This document shows positions 1-7,716 of a stretch of DNA of 64,000 nt, piece by piece. The notes under the pieces were generated by a model. It was not told where the DNA came from. It did not search any database and saw only the letters and a list, made by a program, of their open reading frames with translations. This DNA comes from Clostridiales bacterium (GTDB taxonomy: Bacteria; Bacillota; Clostridia; TANB77; CAG-508), in NCBI GenBank assembly GCA_019417465.1, contig DXVF01000002.1:62001-126000 (forward strand), in the 5' to 3' direction. The position numbers and the translations under genes were made by a program. Every line of letters starts with the position of its first letter. Within the stretch, counting starts at the first letter, position 1.

Positions 1-79
1 CAATATAAATTAATCTTTCTATTTCTAATAATAGCCTTTTAAACTCTTTATCTTGAGTCCCTAATGTAACAAAAATCAT
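1..79 (-). CDS. Alg13/PssE-like glycosyltransferase subunit, N-terminal part only
   Basis: The reading frame starts with ATG at 79 and runs off the left edge of the window. It begins MIFVTLGTQDKEFKRLL, the usual start of the C-terminal-type GT28 subunit (PssE/EpsF/Alg13) that pairs with a PssD/Alg14 membrane subunit to add a sugar to a lipid-linked precursor. Its ATG overlaps the stop codon of the PssD-like gene by one base (TAATG), so the two are probably translationally coupled. Only about 26 residues are visible. The identification rests on this start and the neighbour. Confidence 0.75.
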   Translation of the reverse strand, partial: MIFVTLGTQDKEFKRLLLEIERLIYI

Positions 80-555
80 TAATATATCCACCCCCAATAT
101 TCTGCTTTTGGATATAGCTTAAGCATTTCCTCCCATTGAACTACAAAAACATCAGCAATCGGATATACTAATCTTCCAGCTAGAGTTTTGCTTTTTCTAT
201 TAGCAAATGTTTCTATATATATAACTTTTTTTCCAAATATTTTTGCAATATAACACATTGGTACTGCAGTATGAGTTCCTGTAGAAATTATTATATCTGG
301 CTTTTGTTTTACAAATATTATTAGACTTTTAAAAATATTAAATATATAAATAAAAAAATATGTAAATAAATTTTTTTTAGTTCCATATATTAAATAAGAG
401 ATTTTTTCTTTATATTCATCTTTTAAATTTTTATTACTCTCTGTTTTTTCAGTTACTATATGAAATTCATATTTTTTAAACAAACTTTTTAATTGCATCA
501 GTTCACTCAAGTGTCCACCAGCACTTGACACAAACAATAACTTTTTACTTATCAT
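79..555 (-). CDS. Alg14/PssD-like polysaccharide biosynthesis protein
   Basis: 158 aa, the usual length for PssD/CpsF/Alg14 proteins. These anchor the catalytic Alg13-type partner to the membrane and together form a glycosyltransferase acting on undecaprenyl-linked sugars. The N-terminus (KKLLFVSSAGGHLSELMQLK) carries the GGH signature. A hydrophobic stretch lies near residues 64-80, followed by PDIIISTGTHTAVP and the family-typical YIETFANRKSKTLAGR. The partner gene follows with a one-base stop/start overlap. This is the tail of a polysaccharide operon continuing beyond the left edge. The family call is secure; the sugar is unknown. Confidence 0.88.
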   Translation of the reverse strand: MISKKLLFVSSAGGHLSELMQLKSLFKKYEFHIVTEKTESNKNLKDEYKEKISYLIYGTKKNLFTYFFIYIFNIFKSLIIFVKQKPDIIISTGTHTAVPMCYIAKIFGKKVIYIETFANRKSKTLAGRLVYPIADVFVVQWEEMLKLYPKAEYWGWIY

Positions 556-681
556 TTATAAATAACTCTCCTCTAAATCATTTTTTATTCAATCTCTTAT
601 CTTTTTTATTATATTTGATAAATGCAATATTCTTTATAAGCATTTTTTCATTTTACTACCTTCTTACTTTTTATATTCTTT

Positions 682-1623
682 TTAATTCTTTTCTACATTT
701 ATAGTCTTATCAATAATATATTGTGGCCTTCCTTTACTTTCATCATAAATTCTAGCAATATATTCAGACATAATCCATATAGATAACAGTTGTACACCTG
801 AGAAAAAAGTAATCGTTACCATTAAAGATGTCCATCCAGCAGTCAAATTATTAAGTTTAAACATATATGATATTAAAGAATATATTAAAATTCCAAACGA
901 AATAATTATGGAAAATATACCAATAACACCTAATATCTTTAATGGCTTATTTGAAAAACTAATTATTCCATCAATAGCTAATTTAAGCATTTTTTTAAAA
1001 GGATATTTAGTTTTCCCAGCAAATCTCTCCCTTCTTTCATATTCAATTGGAATCTGTCTATATCCTACCCAACTAAATAATCCTCTTAAAAATTTATTAT
1101 GTTCTGGCAAGTCGTTTATAACATCAATAACCTTTTTATCGGCTAGTCTAAAATCCCCTGTATCTTGCGGTATCTTTACATCAGATAGTCCATCTAAAAC
1201 TCTATAAAACATTTTAGCTGTAAACAACTTAAAATGTGATTCTCCTTTTCTAGCTTTTCTTTTGGCATAAATAACTTCATTTCCTTCTTCCCATAGCTTA
1301 ATCATTTCTTCAATTAATTCTGGAGGATCTTGCATATCTGCATCAATTATAATTACTGCATCACCTTCCATATATTTAAGTCCTGCTGTAACCGCACATT
1401 GGTGTCCAAAGTTCCTAGAAAATGAAATTATTTTAACTTTTTTGTCATTAGTAGCTATTTCTTCTAATAACTCTAAAGTTTTATCTTTACTTCCATCATT
1501 AACAAAAATAAATTCATGATCATATTTATTTAATTTTGTAAATACATTATTAAGTCTTGTATAGCATTCATTAACAACTTCCTCTTCATAATACATAGGA
1601 ACTACTACTGATATTTTTTTCAT
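682..1623 (-). CDS. Family 2 glycosyltransferase with two C-terminal membrane helices (GtrB/DPM1-like)
   Basis: 313 aa. The N-terminal GT-A domain shows ISVVVPMYYEEEVV, the nucleotide-binding FVNDGSKDKT and the DADMQDPPELI metal-binding stretch, then GDFRLADKKV. Two hydrophobic helices follow at about residues 225-290. This layout is that of polyprenyl-phosphate glycosyltransferases (GtrB, YkcC, DPM1-like), which load a sugar onto undecaprenyl phosphate at the cytoplasmic face. It lies just upstream of the PssD/PssE-like pair and may share its operon. The sugar donor cannot be read from sequence. Confidence 0.88.
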   Translation of the reverse strand: MKKISVVVPMYYEEEVVNECYTRLNNVFTKLNKYDHEFIFVNDGSKDKTLELLEEIATNDKKVKIISFSRNFGHQCAVTAGLKYMEGDAVIIIDADMQDPPELIEEMIKLWEEGNEVIYAKRKARKGESHFKLFTAKMFYRVLDGLSDVKIPQDTGDFRLADKKVIDVINDLPEHNKFLRGLFSWVGYRQIPIEYERRERFAGKTKYPFKKMLKLAIDGIISFSNKPLKILGVIGIFSIIISFGILIYSLISYMFKLNNLTAGWTSLMVTITFFSGVQLLSIWIMSEYIARIYDESKGRPQYIIDKTINVEKN

Positions 1624-1869
1624 ATCTACATATTCTCCTTACAACTCTCTATAATAATTGATATATTTTTCTAATATAATTCTTATTAAATTGTAACAAG
1701 ATATTATCATATTATTCTTTTATATTCAACAATTATTTTATCAGATCCTAGTATGGGTATAATTGACTTTTCACTCTATATTGTGCTAATATAGTTACAT
1801 CATTTGAATTTAAATCAATACTTTTTATTTCTAAGCAATTCTGCCAGAAAATCCATACAATTTTAAATA

Positions 1870-1898
1870 TTGTTTTTCGAAATTAATTATGCTATAAT
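1870..1898 (+). promoter_or_regulatory. Possible sigma-A promoter for the DUF4160/DUF2442 pair
   Basis: TTGTTT at 1870-1875, a 17-base spacer, then a perfect TATAAT at 1893-1898. The ribosome binding site AGGAGGTG follows almost at once, so a start site at the normal distance would give a very short leader or even clip the binding site. The call is tentative for that reason. Confidence 0.4.
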
Positions 1899-1912
1899 CA
1901 GGAGGTGAATTA

Positions 1913-2182
1913 ATGCCTATAATTTCACAATTTTATGGAATAATTATTAGAATCTATTTTAAGGACACTGAAAAGCATCACTTGGAGCATATACATGCAC
2001 AATATAATGAATATGATGCAGTCTACTCTCTAAAAGATGTTAATCTTTTAGAAGGAACTTTACCATCTAAACAAAACAACCTAGTAATAGCTTGGATAGA
2101 AATTCATAAAGATGAATTGCTAGCTTTATGGAAATTATCTCAAGAAGATGGAGAATTTTTTAAAATAGATCCTTTAAAATAA
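1913..2182 (+). CDS. DUF4160 domain protein
   Basis: 89 aa on the otherwise almost empty plus strand. The start (PIISQFYGIIIRIYFKD), the histidine-rich EKHHLEHIHAQYNEYDAVYS and the segment EGTLPSK match the DUF4160 family, small proteins normally paired with a DUF2442 protein. A strong AGGAGGTG site precedes the ATG. The next gene starts 12 bases after the stop and also has its own binding site. Such two-gene cassettes are often listed as possible toxin-antitoxin-like or accessory modules, but no biochemical role is established to my knowledge. Confidence 0.85.
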   Translation: MPIISQFYGIIIRIYFKDTEKHHLEHIHAQYNEYDAVYSLKDVNLLEGTLPSKQNNLVIAWIEIHKDELLALWKLSQEDGEFFKIDPLK

Positions 2183-2194
2183 GGAGGATTTAAC

Positions 2195-2434
2195 ATGATA
2201 CCACCACGTATACATAGTGTAAAACCATTAGATAATTATATTTTAGAAATTACTTACAAATCAAAAGAAATTAAACATTATGATATGAAAAAAATTTTAA
2301 ATCAAAGTTTTTATAAAAATTTAAATAATATTGCTTATTTTAAGATGGTAAAATCAGCAGATACTACTGTTGAATGGCCTAATGGTGAAGATATTGACCC
2401 TAATGAATTATATGAAAACAGCATTTCTATATAA
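2195..2434 (+). CDS. DUF2442 domain protein
   Basis: 79 aa. Starts IPPRIHSVKPLDNYILEITY and ends with the family-typical TVEWPNGEDIDPNELYE, which identifies DUF2442. It is the obligate neighbour of the upstream DUF4160 gene, with a 12-base gap and an AGGAGG site, so the two form a small plus-strand operon closed by the hairpin at 2453-2499. Function is unknown. The DUF4160/DUF2442 pairing is a widespread mobile accessory arrangement, and its orientation against all neighbours suggests independent acquisition. Confidence 0.85.
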   Translation: MIPPRIHSVKPLDNYILEITYKSKEIKHYDMKKILNQSFYKNLNNIAYFKMVKSADTTVEWPNGEDIDPNELYENSISI

Positions 2435-2452
2435 TTTATAAATTCAAATGAT

Positions 2453-2499
2453 ATAAAAAAGCATATCTATCTTATAGTTTTTATTGATATGCTTTTTTA
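2453..2499. terminator. Bidirectional intrinsic terminator
   Basis: Perfect inverted repeat: TAAAAAAGCATATC at 2453-2466 pairs with GATATGCTTTTTTA at 2486-2499, giving a U-run on both strands. It separates the plus-strand DUF pair from the convergent amidase gene. Confidence 0.85.
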
Positions 2500-2513
2500 T
2501 ATTATTTTATCTT

Positions 2514-2999
2514 TTACCAAATTCTATATCCTTCTATCTTTACAAATCTAATCTTTTTGTAACTATAAGTATTTATATTACGATTATATGAATCAAAAGT
2601 ATGTGTTGCAACGAAAATTTCTCCACCTATATTATTTACAACAAATAAAGTATGTGCAAATTTTATTCCATCAAAAGAAAGCTGAACAATATCACCTTTT
2701 TCTAATTCTTCTACAGAACATTTTCTTGCAAATGGACCAACTCCTTTATTATTAATTAAAAAATTATATAAAAATTCTACACCTGTCCATGAAGGCGATT
2801 TGTCATTTGCACTATTATAAAACCAACCATTTATCGTATCATAATTCATAGTTTTACAACCTTCATAAATGCATTGTGAAACAAAATTTGTACAATCTCC
2901 TCCTATCCCATCATAATTATAAAACCTGGGATTTCTAAGATATGCCCATTTTTGTGCATACACAACAGCTGTATCTCTATTATAGTTTTTTATTTGCAT
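2514..2999 (-). CDS. Putative amidase-domain (Amidase_6) protein
   Basis: 161 aa. The family signature is clear: a tyrosine- and alanine-rich start (AVVYAQKWAYLRNPRF), then the putative catalytic cysteine in GGDCTNFVSQCIYEGC near residue 35, a NGWFY segment, and a histidine in KFAHTLFVV. Amidase_6 proteins are cysteine-peptidase-fold enzymes thought to cleave amide bonds in cell-wall or spore material. There is no signal peptide or cell-wall binding repeat, and the protein is about the size of the catalytic domain alone, so it is probably a minimal cytosolic or mother-cell form. Confidence 0.82.
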   Translation of the reverse strand: MQIKNYNRDTAVVYAQKWAYLRNPRFYNYDGIGGDCTNFVSQCIYEGCKTMNYDTINGWFYNSANDKSPSWTGVEFLYNFLINNKGVGPFARKCSVEELEKGDIVQLSFDGIKFAHTLFVVNNIGGEIFVATHTFDSYNRNINTYSYKKIRFVKIEGYRIW

Positions 3000-3091
3000 T
3001 ATAAAAACACCTCCTATTTTATATTATTTATAAATCTAGAAAGTGTTCTTTTATTAATTTTTATTAAATATATTCACATATGTCTATATTC

Positions 3092-3604
3092 TTAAATCGC
3101 TTCGACTTCTTCTATTTTTTCATCAAATTCTTCTTTGCTCATCTTAGTCATCATATTATTAGTAATTTTCCCTGTTAATTCTTTACCAAACCAATCTGGA
3201 ACTTTAAATTTTTCAGCTTTTCTTTCTGATGAAAATTCTATTTCAGCAAAAATAATTCCTTCGAAGATTCCATGAAATACATCTAACTCTATTATTAATC
3301 CATCTTCTATAGGTATATTATATCTATCTTTTATAATAGTATTTCTATTTTCATCTGGTTTTAATTTATTATATACATCTTCTTCTATTTGTGATTCAAT
3401 TTCCTGAACACTATATTTCCCGCTTCTATCTGTTTTTATAGTATAATAATATTTTGTATCTATTCCTTCTTGTATTTTTCTTTTTCTTATTGTTGTAATC
3501 TTATCATTATATAAATAGTCTTGTGTAATTGTTTTTCTATTATAAGATTCAAGAGAAATATTATCTATTGCTTTTACTAAAAATTTTCTTTCTATTTCTT
3601 TCAT
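3092..3604 (-). CDS. CYTH domain protein (triphosphate tunnel metalloenzyme)
   Basis: 170 aa. Begins KEIERKFLVK, the defining ExExK motif of the CYTH fold, followed by a run of charged strands (TIRKRKIQEG, YYYTIKTDRSG, IIELDVFHG, FAEIEFSSE) that line the tunnel binding inorganic or organic triphosphate. Members include class IV adenylate cyclases, thiamine triphosphatases and inorganic triphosphatases; the activity of this one cannot be fixed from sequence. It stands alone, with repeat copy 1 upstream of it. Confidence 0.88.
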   Translation of the reverse strand: MKEIERKFLVKAIDNISLESYNRKTITQDYLYNDKITTIRKRKIQEGIDTKYYYTIKTDRSGKYSVQEIESQIEEDVYNKLKPDENRNTIIKDRYNIPIEDGLIIELDVFHGIFEGIIFAEIEFSSERKAEKFKVPDWFGKELTGKITNNMMTKMSKEEFDEKIEEVEAI

Positions 3605-3694
3605 TCTAACTTTCGTCCCCCTTCGTCTTGTAATTTCTTACTTGCTTCTTTATTTAATATCATTTTATCATTCACTATTCACAGCTTATCTAAA

Positions 3695-3872
3695 AGCACA
3701 TACTAGCACAGAAATAGTCTAATATATATTTTTTAAAATCAATCGCCGATGGTACACACTATAACCTTCATCTACAAAAACTGCGTGGTATAAAACTAAT
3801 TCCTAGCAGTCACCCGCCACGCTTCAAGATTGGTTTTAAAAAATATATATTAGACTATTTCTGTGCGGTAAC
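3695..3872. repeat. Structured intergenic repeat, copy 1 of 3
   Basis: Conserved left end AGCACATACTAG and right end GCGGTAAC enclose a 38-bp stem: left arm from 3707, right arm ending at 3865, one wobble pair. Inside is a conserved core with CGCCGATGG, CTGCGTGGTATAAAA and CCACGCTTCAAGATTGG. Within the core GCGTGG can pair with CCACGC, giving a branched structure. The outer stem sequence differs from copies 2 and 3 but still pairs. It fills the gap between nfo and the CYTH gene; the rest of that 354-base gap holds nothing I recognise. Confidence 0.9.
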
Positions 3873-3958
3873 ATTATTTCTTAACTAAAATATCTGTGAA
3901 TTACAATTTTTATCAAGCTTCTATTTCAAATCTTAAAAAAAATATATTATTAATCAAA

Positions 3959-4796
3959 TTAATCTTTATACAAATTCCTTAAAATTTCTATTTCTTTCGC
4001 ATATCCCATAATATCTTCATGTGGTGTTTCTAAATAAAATGGTAATTTGTTTAGCTTAGGATGATTAATAATTCTTTCAAAAGCTTCCAGTCCAATAGTA
4101 CCTTCCCCTATTTTCTGATGCCTATCCTTGTGACTTCCTATAGGATTCATACTATCATTAATATGAACTGCTTTTAAATTATCTAATCCTATTATTTTAT
4201 CAAACTCTTCTAGTACCTCATCTAAGTTATTTACAATATCATACCCAGCATCGTTAATATGACAAGTATCTAAACACACTCCTATTTTATCTTTTAATTC
4301 TACATCATCTATAATACTTTTTATTTCTTCGAAACTTCTTCCTATCTCGCTACCTTTACCTGCCATCGTTTCTAATAGTACTTGTGTAGTTTGCTCTTTT
4401 GTAATAACTTCGTTTAAAGCTTCTACAATATATTTTTTTCCGTACCTCAAACCCTTGTCCAACATGACTACCAGGATGGAAATTGTACATATTTCCTGGT
4501 ATATATTCCATTCTTTTTAAGTCATCACTCATTGTGTTTTTTGCAAATTTTCTAATTTTTTCATCAGCTGAACATAAATTCAATGTATATGGCGCATGTG
4601 CAAGTATTTTTGCAAAATTATTTTCTTGCATAATTTTTAATAAACCATCTACATCATCTTGTTTTATCTCTTTTGCTTGTCCTCCTCTTGGATTGCGAGT
4701 AAAAAATTGAAAAGTATTTGCATTAATTTTTAATGCTTCTTTTCCCATATTAGTAAATCCTTTTGAAGCTGATAAATGACATCCTATATTTAACAT
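3959..4796 (-). CDS. nfo: Endonuclease IV, read through one +1 frameshift at CGG
   Basis: AP endonuclease of base excision repair (Xylose isomerase-like TIM barrel, three zinc ions). The N-terminal part runs from MLNIGCHLSASKGF (ATG at 4796, overlapping the upstream stop as TAATG) through FHPGSHVGQG. The C-terminal part, one frame over, carries VLLETMAGKGSEIG, VCLDTCHINDAGYD, VHINDSMNPIGSHKDRH and LETPH. The frames join exactly at the in-frame codon CGG (4440-4442). Reading GTA, skipping C, then GGA gives GQGFEVGKKYIVEAL, as in other endonucleases IV. The total of 278 aa is normal for the family. All metal ligands are present, so I regard it as functional rather than a pseudogene. Confidence 0.9.
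4440..4442 (-). other. +1 frameshift site (nfo)
   Basis: In-frame codons GAG GTA CGG A. Skipping the C at 4442 gives GGA (Gly) and moves into the frame of the C-terminal half. Confidence 0.88.
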
Positions 4797-5158
4797 TATT
4801 TTCCTCCTAACATTTCTTTCCATTCATCTTGTTTAAAACCTATTAAAATTCCATCATTGCTAATAAAAAGTGGTCTTTTGATTAGCATTCCATTTCTTGA
4901 AAGAAGCTTTATTTTTTCATCATCTGATATTTTAGGTAATTTTTCTTTTAAATTTAAGCTTCTATATACAAGACCACTTGTATTAAAAAAACATTTAATA
5001 TTTTTATTACTTCTTCCTATCCAATCTTTTAATTCCTCATATGTTGGAGTTTCTATTACTATGTTTCTATCTACATATTCTATATTATTATTATCTAACC
5101 ATTTTTTTGCATTTCTACATGTTGAGCATTTTGGATATTCTATAAATACACCTTTCAT
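4796..5158 (-). CDS. ArsC/Spx-family protein
   Basis: 120 aa thioredoxin-fold protein. The start FIEYPKCSTCRNAKKWLDN carries the CxxC of Spx/MgsR/YffB-type members, and NGMLIKRPLF is the conserved mid-region segment with the family arginine-proline. Members are either glutathione- or thioredoxin-linked arsenate reductase-like enzymes or redox-sensing RNA polymerase regulators (Spx). With no ars genes nearby, a general redox role is as likely as arsenate reduction. Its stop overlaps the nfo ATG by one base, so the two are co-translated, which may link redox stress and DNA repair. Confidence 0.85.
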   Translation of the reverse strand: MKGVFIEYPKCSTCRNAKKWLDNNNIEYVDRNIVIETPTYEELKDWIGRSNKNIKCFFNTSGLVYRSLNLKEKLPKISDDEKIKLLSRNGMLIKRPLFISNDGILIGFKQDEWKEMLGGK

Positions 5159-5329
5159 TACGTCTTTTGCTCCTTCTTTTAATTTTTTAAAATTATATCA
5201 TAAAAAATAAGTTTAGAATAGACAGAAATTAAAATTTATTCATTCAAAAACTCATATTAATAGTTATACCTATAAAATAGGCTACAAGATCTGATATATG
5301 AACAATATAAGTAATATCACACAGCAAAT

Positions 5330-5887
5330 TTATTTAATAATACTCCTCCCATATTCACCATTAACAGGATCTCTAAAATAATTAATTCTAGGCGTTACAA
5401 AAGTAAATAAAACAAAATATAATGTTAATATTGTTAATATTATTATTGATAGTGTTTTTGTTAATCTTGTAGATTCATCCTCTTTATTCATAATCCTATA
5501 TACTACATATTCACCTATTAAAACACCCAGCATAAAAGTTAAAATATCTATTATAAAAAAGTTAGTTCCTATAATTCCTGTATATGTATAAAAAAATGAT
5601 GTAATAAATAATATAGCTACAGTAATTCCTATAGTTTTTGCTTCTATATAATTATTTACTTTATCCTTAACAAAAAAATACTCTACTATACATACTACTA
5701 ACATCGGAAAAAAAGCTGATTTCAAATGTTCCCATGTACTTTCATTTACACTGCTAAATGCCGCAATAAACGAATTACCATTTGACCACTCATATGTAAA
5801 ATGTAAAATCGTGCCCAATATTATACTAAAAACAGATACACCTATTTGCCAGTTCTTTAAGATTTTTTTATTTATATTAGTATCCAA
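5330..5887 (-). CDS. DUF6512-type integral membrane protein
   Basis: 185 aa with about five hydrophobic segments. The conserved stretch FAAFSSVNESTWEHLK-like (here SVNESTWEHLKSAFFPML) after the first helix and the GIIGTNFFIIDILTF segment match the DUF6512 family of Firmicutes membrane proteins. No catalytic or transport motif is visible and the function is unknown. It is a single gene with an AT-rich gap of 171 bases to the ArsC-like gene, in which I see only a possible promoter region. Confidence 0.7.
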   Translation of the reverse strand: MDTNINKKILKNWQIGVSVFSIILGTILHFTYEWSNGNSFIAAFSSVNESTWEHLKSAFFPMLVVCIVEYFFVKDKVNNYIEAKTIGITVAILFITSFFYTYTGIIGTNFFIIDILTFMLGVLIGEYVVYRIMNKEDESTRLTKTLSIIILTILTLYFVLFTFVTPRINYFRDPVNGEYGRSIIK

Positions 5888-5942
5888 ATAAATCCCCTCC
5901 TAAAACAATTCTATTTTAATTGGGAATGTTTTATTACTACTT

Positions 5943-6473
5943 TTATTTATCATTTATTTTTTGTACATTTTCTATTATTCTTGTAAACACTTCTATATGG
6001 TTTTTTTCATCCAATATAATTCTACTAAATAATTTCCTTATATCCTGATTTCTTGTATATCTAATCGCTTTATTATATCCGTCAATTGCTATCTTTTCTG
6101 TTTTAATATTATGTTCCATAGTTTTTACTATATTTTCAATATTATAATTTAAAAAGCTACTATTCCAATTCTGTCCTTTGCTATTGATAAAACATGGAGT
6201 TTTTCCTAATCTTTTAATCAATTCTCCAACTAGATTTAAGTGCCTCATTTCTTGAATTGCAATTTTTAACATTATGCTACTTAATTCTAAATTTTCTATC
6301 ATATCCATATGTTCATATACATACTGAGTAACAGCAGACAATTCTCCAAACTCTCCTGATAAATTATCATATAGCAAATTAGCATACATCGGATTTTTTA
6401 CTACATATTTTACTTCTGGAAATGAAATATCGTCAAACTTGCTAAGCATTGAATTTAATTCTTGATAATTCAT
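5943..6473 (-). CDS. Ferritin-like diiron domain protein
   Basis: 176 aa, all-helical. Metal-ligand motifs of a ferritin/rubrerythrin four-helix bundle are visible: GEFGELSAV near residue 40, AIQEMRHLNLVGEL (ExxH) near 90, HNIKTEKIAIDGY near 120 and LDEKNHIEVF (ExxH) near 155. The spacing fits a diiron site as in rubrerythrin or manganese catalase-like proteins, but there is no C-terminal rubredoxin. A role in oxidative defence or iron handling is inferred. Translation may be controlled by a hairpin that buries its ribosome binding site. Confidence 0.8.
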   Translation of the reverse strand: MNYQELNSMLSKFDDISFPEVKYVVKNPMYANLLYDNLSGEFGELSAVTQYVYEHMDMIENLELSSIMLKIAIQEMRHLNLVGELIKRLGKTPCFINSKGQNWNSSFLNYNIENIVKTMEHNIKTEKIAIDGYNKAIRYTRNQDIRKLFSRIILDEKNHIEVFTRIIENVQKINDK

Positions 6474-6517
6474 AAAATAACCACCTCATCATAATATATG
6501 ACAAAGTGGTTATTTTA
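6474..6517 (-). promoter_or_regulatory. Hairpin burying the ribosome binding site of the ferritin-like gene
   Basis: On the minus strand AAAATAACCAC (6517-6506 side) pairs perfectly with GTGGTTATTTT immediately before the ATG at 6473. The only ribosome binding site (AGGTGG) lies inside the stem. The same stem could act as the terminator of the upstream ytvI gene. It is either a terminator reused as a leader or a translational switch. Confidence 0.65.
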
Positions 6518-6525
6518 GTGATTAT

Positions 6526-7620
6526 TTATTCCATTTCGAAAAATGACTTTAAAATCCCTTTATTTATTAACTCTTTAAAAATATTTTTTAGAATCAATAA
6601 TATAATTGGACCTAACATAAGACCTATTACCCCAAATAGTCTAAAACCTGTATACATTCCAAATAATGTAAATATAGGGTGCATTCCCATTTGATGACTT
6701 ACCATTTTAGGTTCTAATAATTGTTTTAATATTGCCCATATAAGCCATATAGAAATAACAGCTATTGCTACAGGGATATTTCCTATAAAAAATAAATATA
6801 TAGACCATGGAATCATAACAGCTCCTGCGCCAAATAATGGAAGTAAGTCTACAAATCCGATAAAAATAGCCATTATAACTGGATATTTAACATCAAATCC
6901 TATAAAGTCTAATACTATAAGACTAATAAATACCAATACAAAACAAATTCCTGAAAGCTTAATTTCTGCTTTAATATAATTAAATGCAACACTACAAGTT
7001 TCTTTTATCACCATTTTTGCTTTTTCTATCCATTTTTTTGGCACTTGACTCTTAAAACTATTTATTACATATTCTCTATCAAGACATGTAAAAATTATGG
7101 CAAGTATTGTAATTATACTATATGTTAACATTGTAGGTACTGACCCAATAAAGTTAATTACCCTTGTTAAAACCGTAATTAATATATTTTTTACTCCATC
7201 AATAATTCCACCTAAAGAATTTTTTGCAACCTCCATAACTTCATCTGGTATCTGTATTTGACCATTTTTAAAATTACCAAATATTTCCATCCCATAATCA
7301 TATGCATCTTTAAAATATACATTTGAATTAGATATAATCTCTGTTGCTTCTGTAGCTACTTTAATACCTATTAATGTTAGGATTGTTCCAAATACAACCA
7401 TTATTAACAATAAAGAAATAATTGCTGCTAGTTTTCTCTTTAATTTACATCTTTTGGTGAAAAATTTTGTTATCGGCTCTACTAACCATGATACAATTAT
7501 TGCTATTATAAAAGGAATATAAAATATAGCTAATTTGTATGCAATAAACAACCCTAAAATAATAAAAAGTACTATTCCTATTTTTAAAACAATTTTCTTA
7601 TAATATTTACTTTCTTCCAT
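6526..7620 (-). CDS. ytvI: Sporulation integral membrane protein YtvI (AI-2E transporter family)
   Basis: 364 aa polytopic membrane protein of the AI-2E/PerM exporter family. Features are the N-terminal helices with IIVSWLVEPITKFF, a long hydrophilic segment at about 110-150, and the conserved C-terminal FVDLLPLFGAGAVMIPW and LGPIILLILKNIF. The overall pattern resembles YtvI, the family member found in endospore formers. The transported substrate is not known. It is single, with an ordinary binding site, and fits the other sporulation genes in the window. Confidence 0.82.
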   Translation of the reverse strand: MEESKYYKKIVLKIGIVLFIILGLFIAYKLAIFYIPFIIAIIVSWLVEPITKFFTKRCKLKRKLAAIISLLLIMVVFGTILTLIGIKVATEATEIISNSNVYFKDAYDYGMEIFGNFKNGQIQIPDEVMEVAKNSLGGIIDGVKNILITVLTRVINFIGSVPTMLTYSIITILAIIFTCLDREYVINSFKSQVPKKWIEKAKMVIKETCSVAFNYIKAEIKLSGICFVLVFISLIVLDFIGFDVKYPVIMAIFIGFVDLLPLFGAGAVMIPWSIYLFFIGNIPVAIAVISIWLIWAILKQLLEPKMVSHQMGMHPIFTLFGMYTGFRLFGVIGLMLGPIILLILKNIFKELINKGILKSFFEME

Positions 7621-7716
7621 TTTTTATTTAATATGATAATTGTAAATATCATATTCTCCTTTCATTATTTTTTCTGTTTTGTATCATAAACTCAATTAAA
7701 AGTTCTTACTTCTTAA

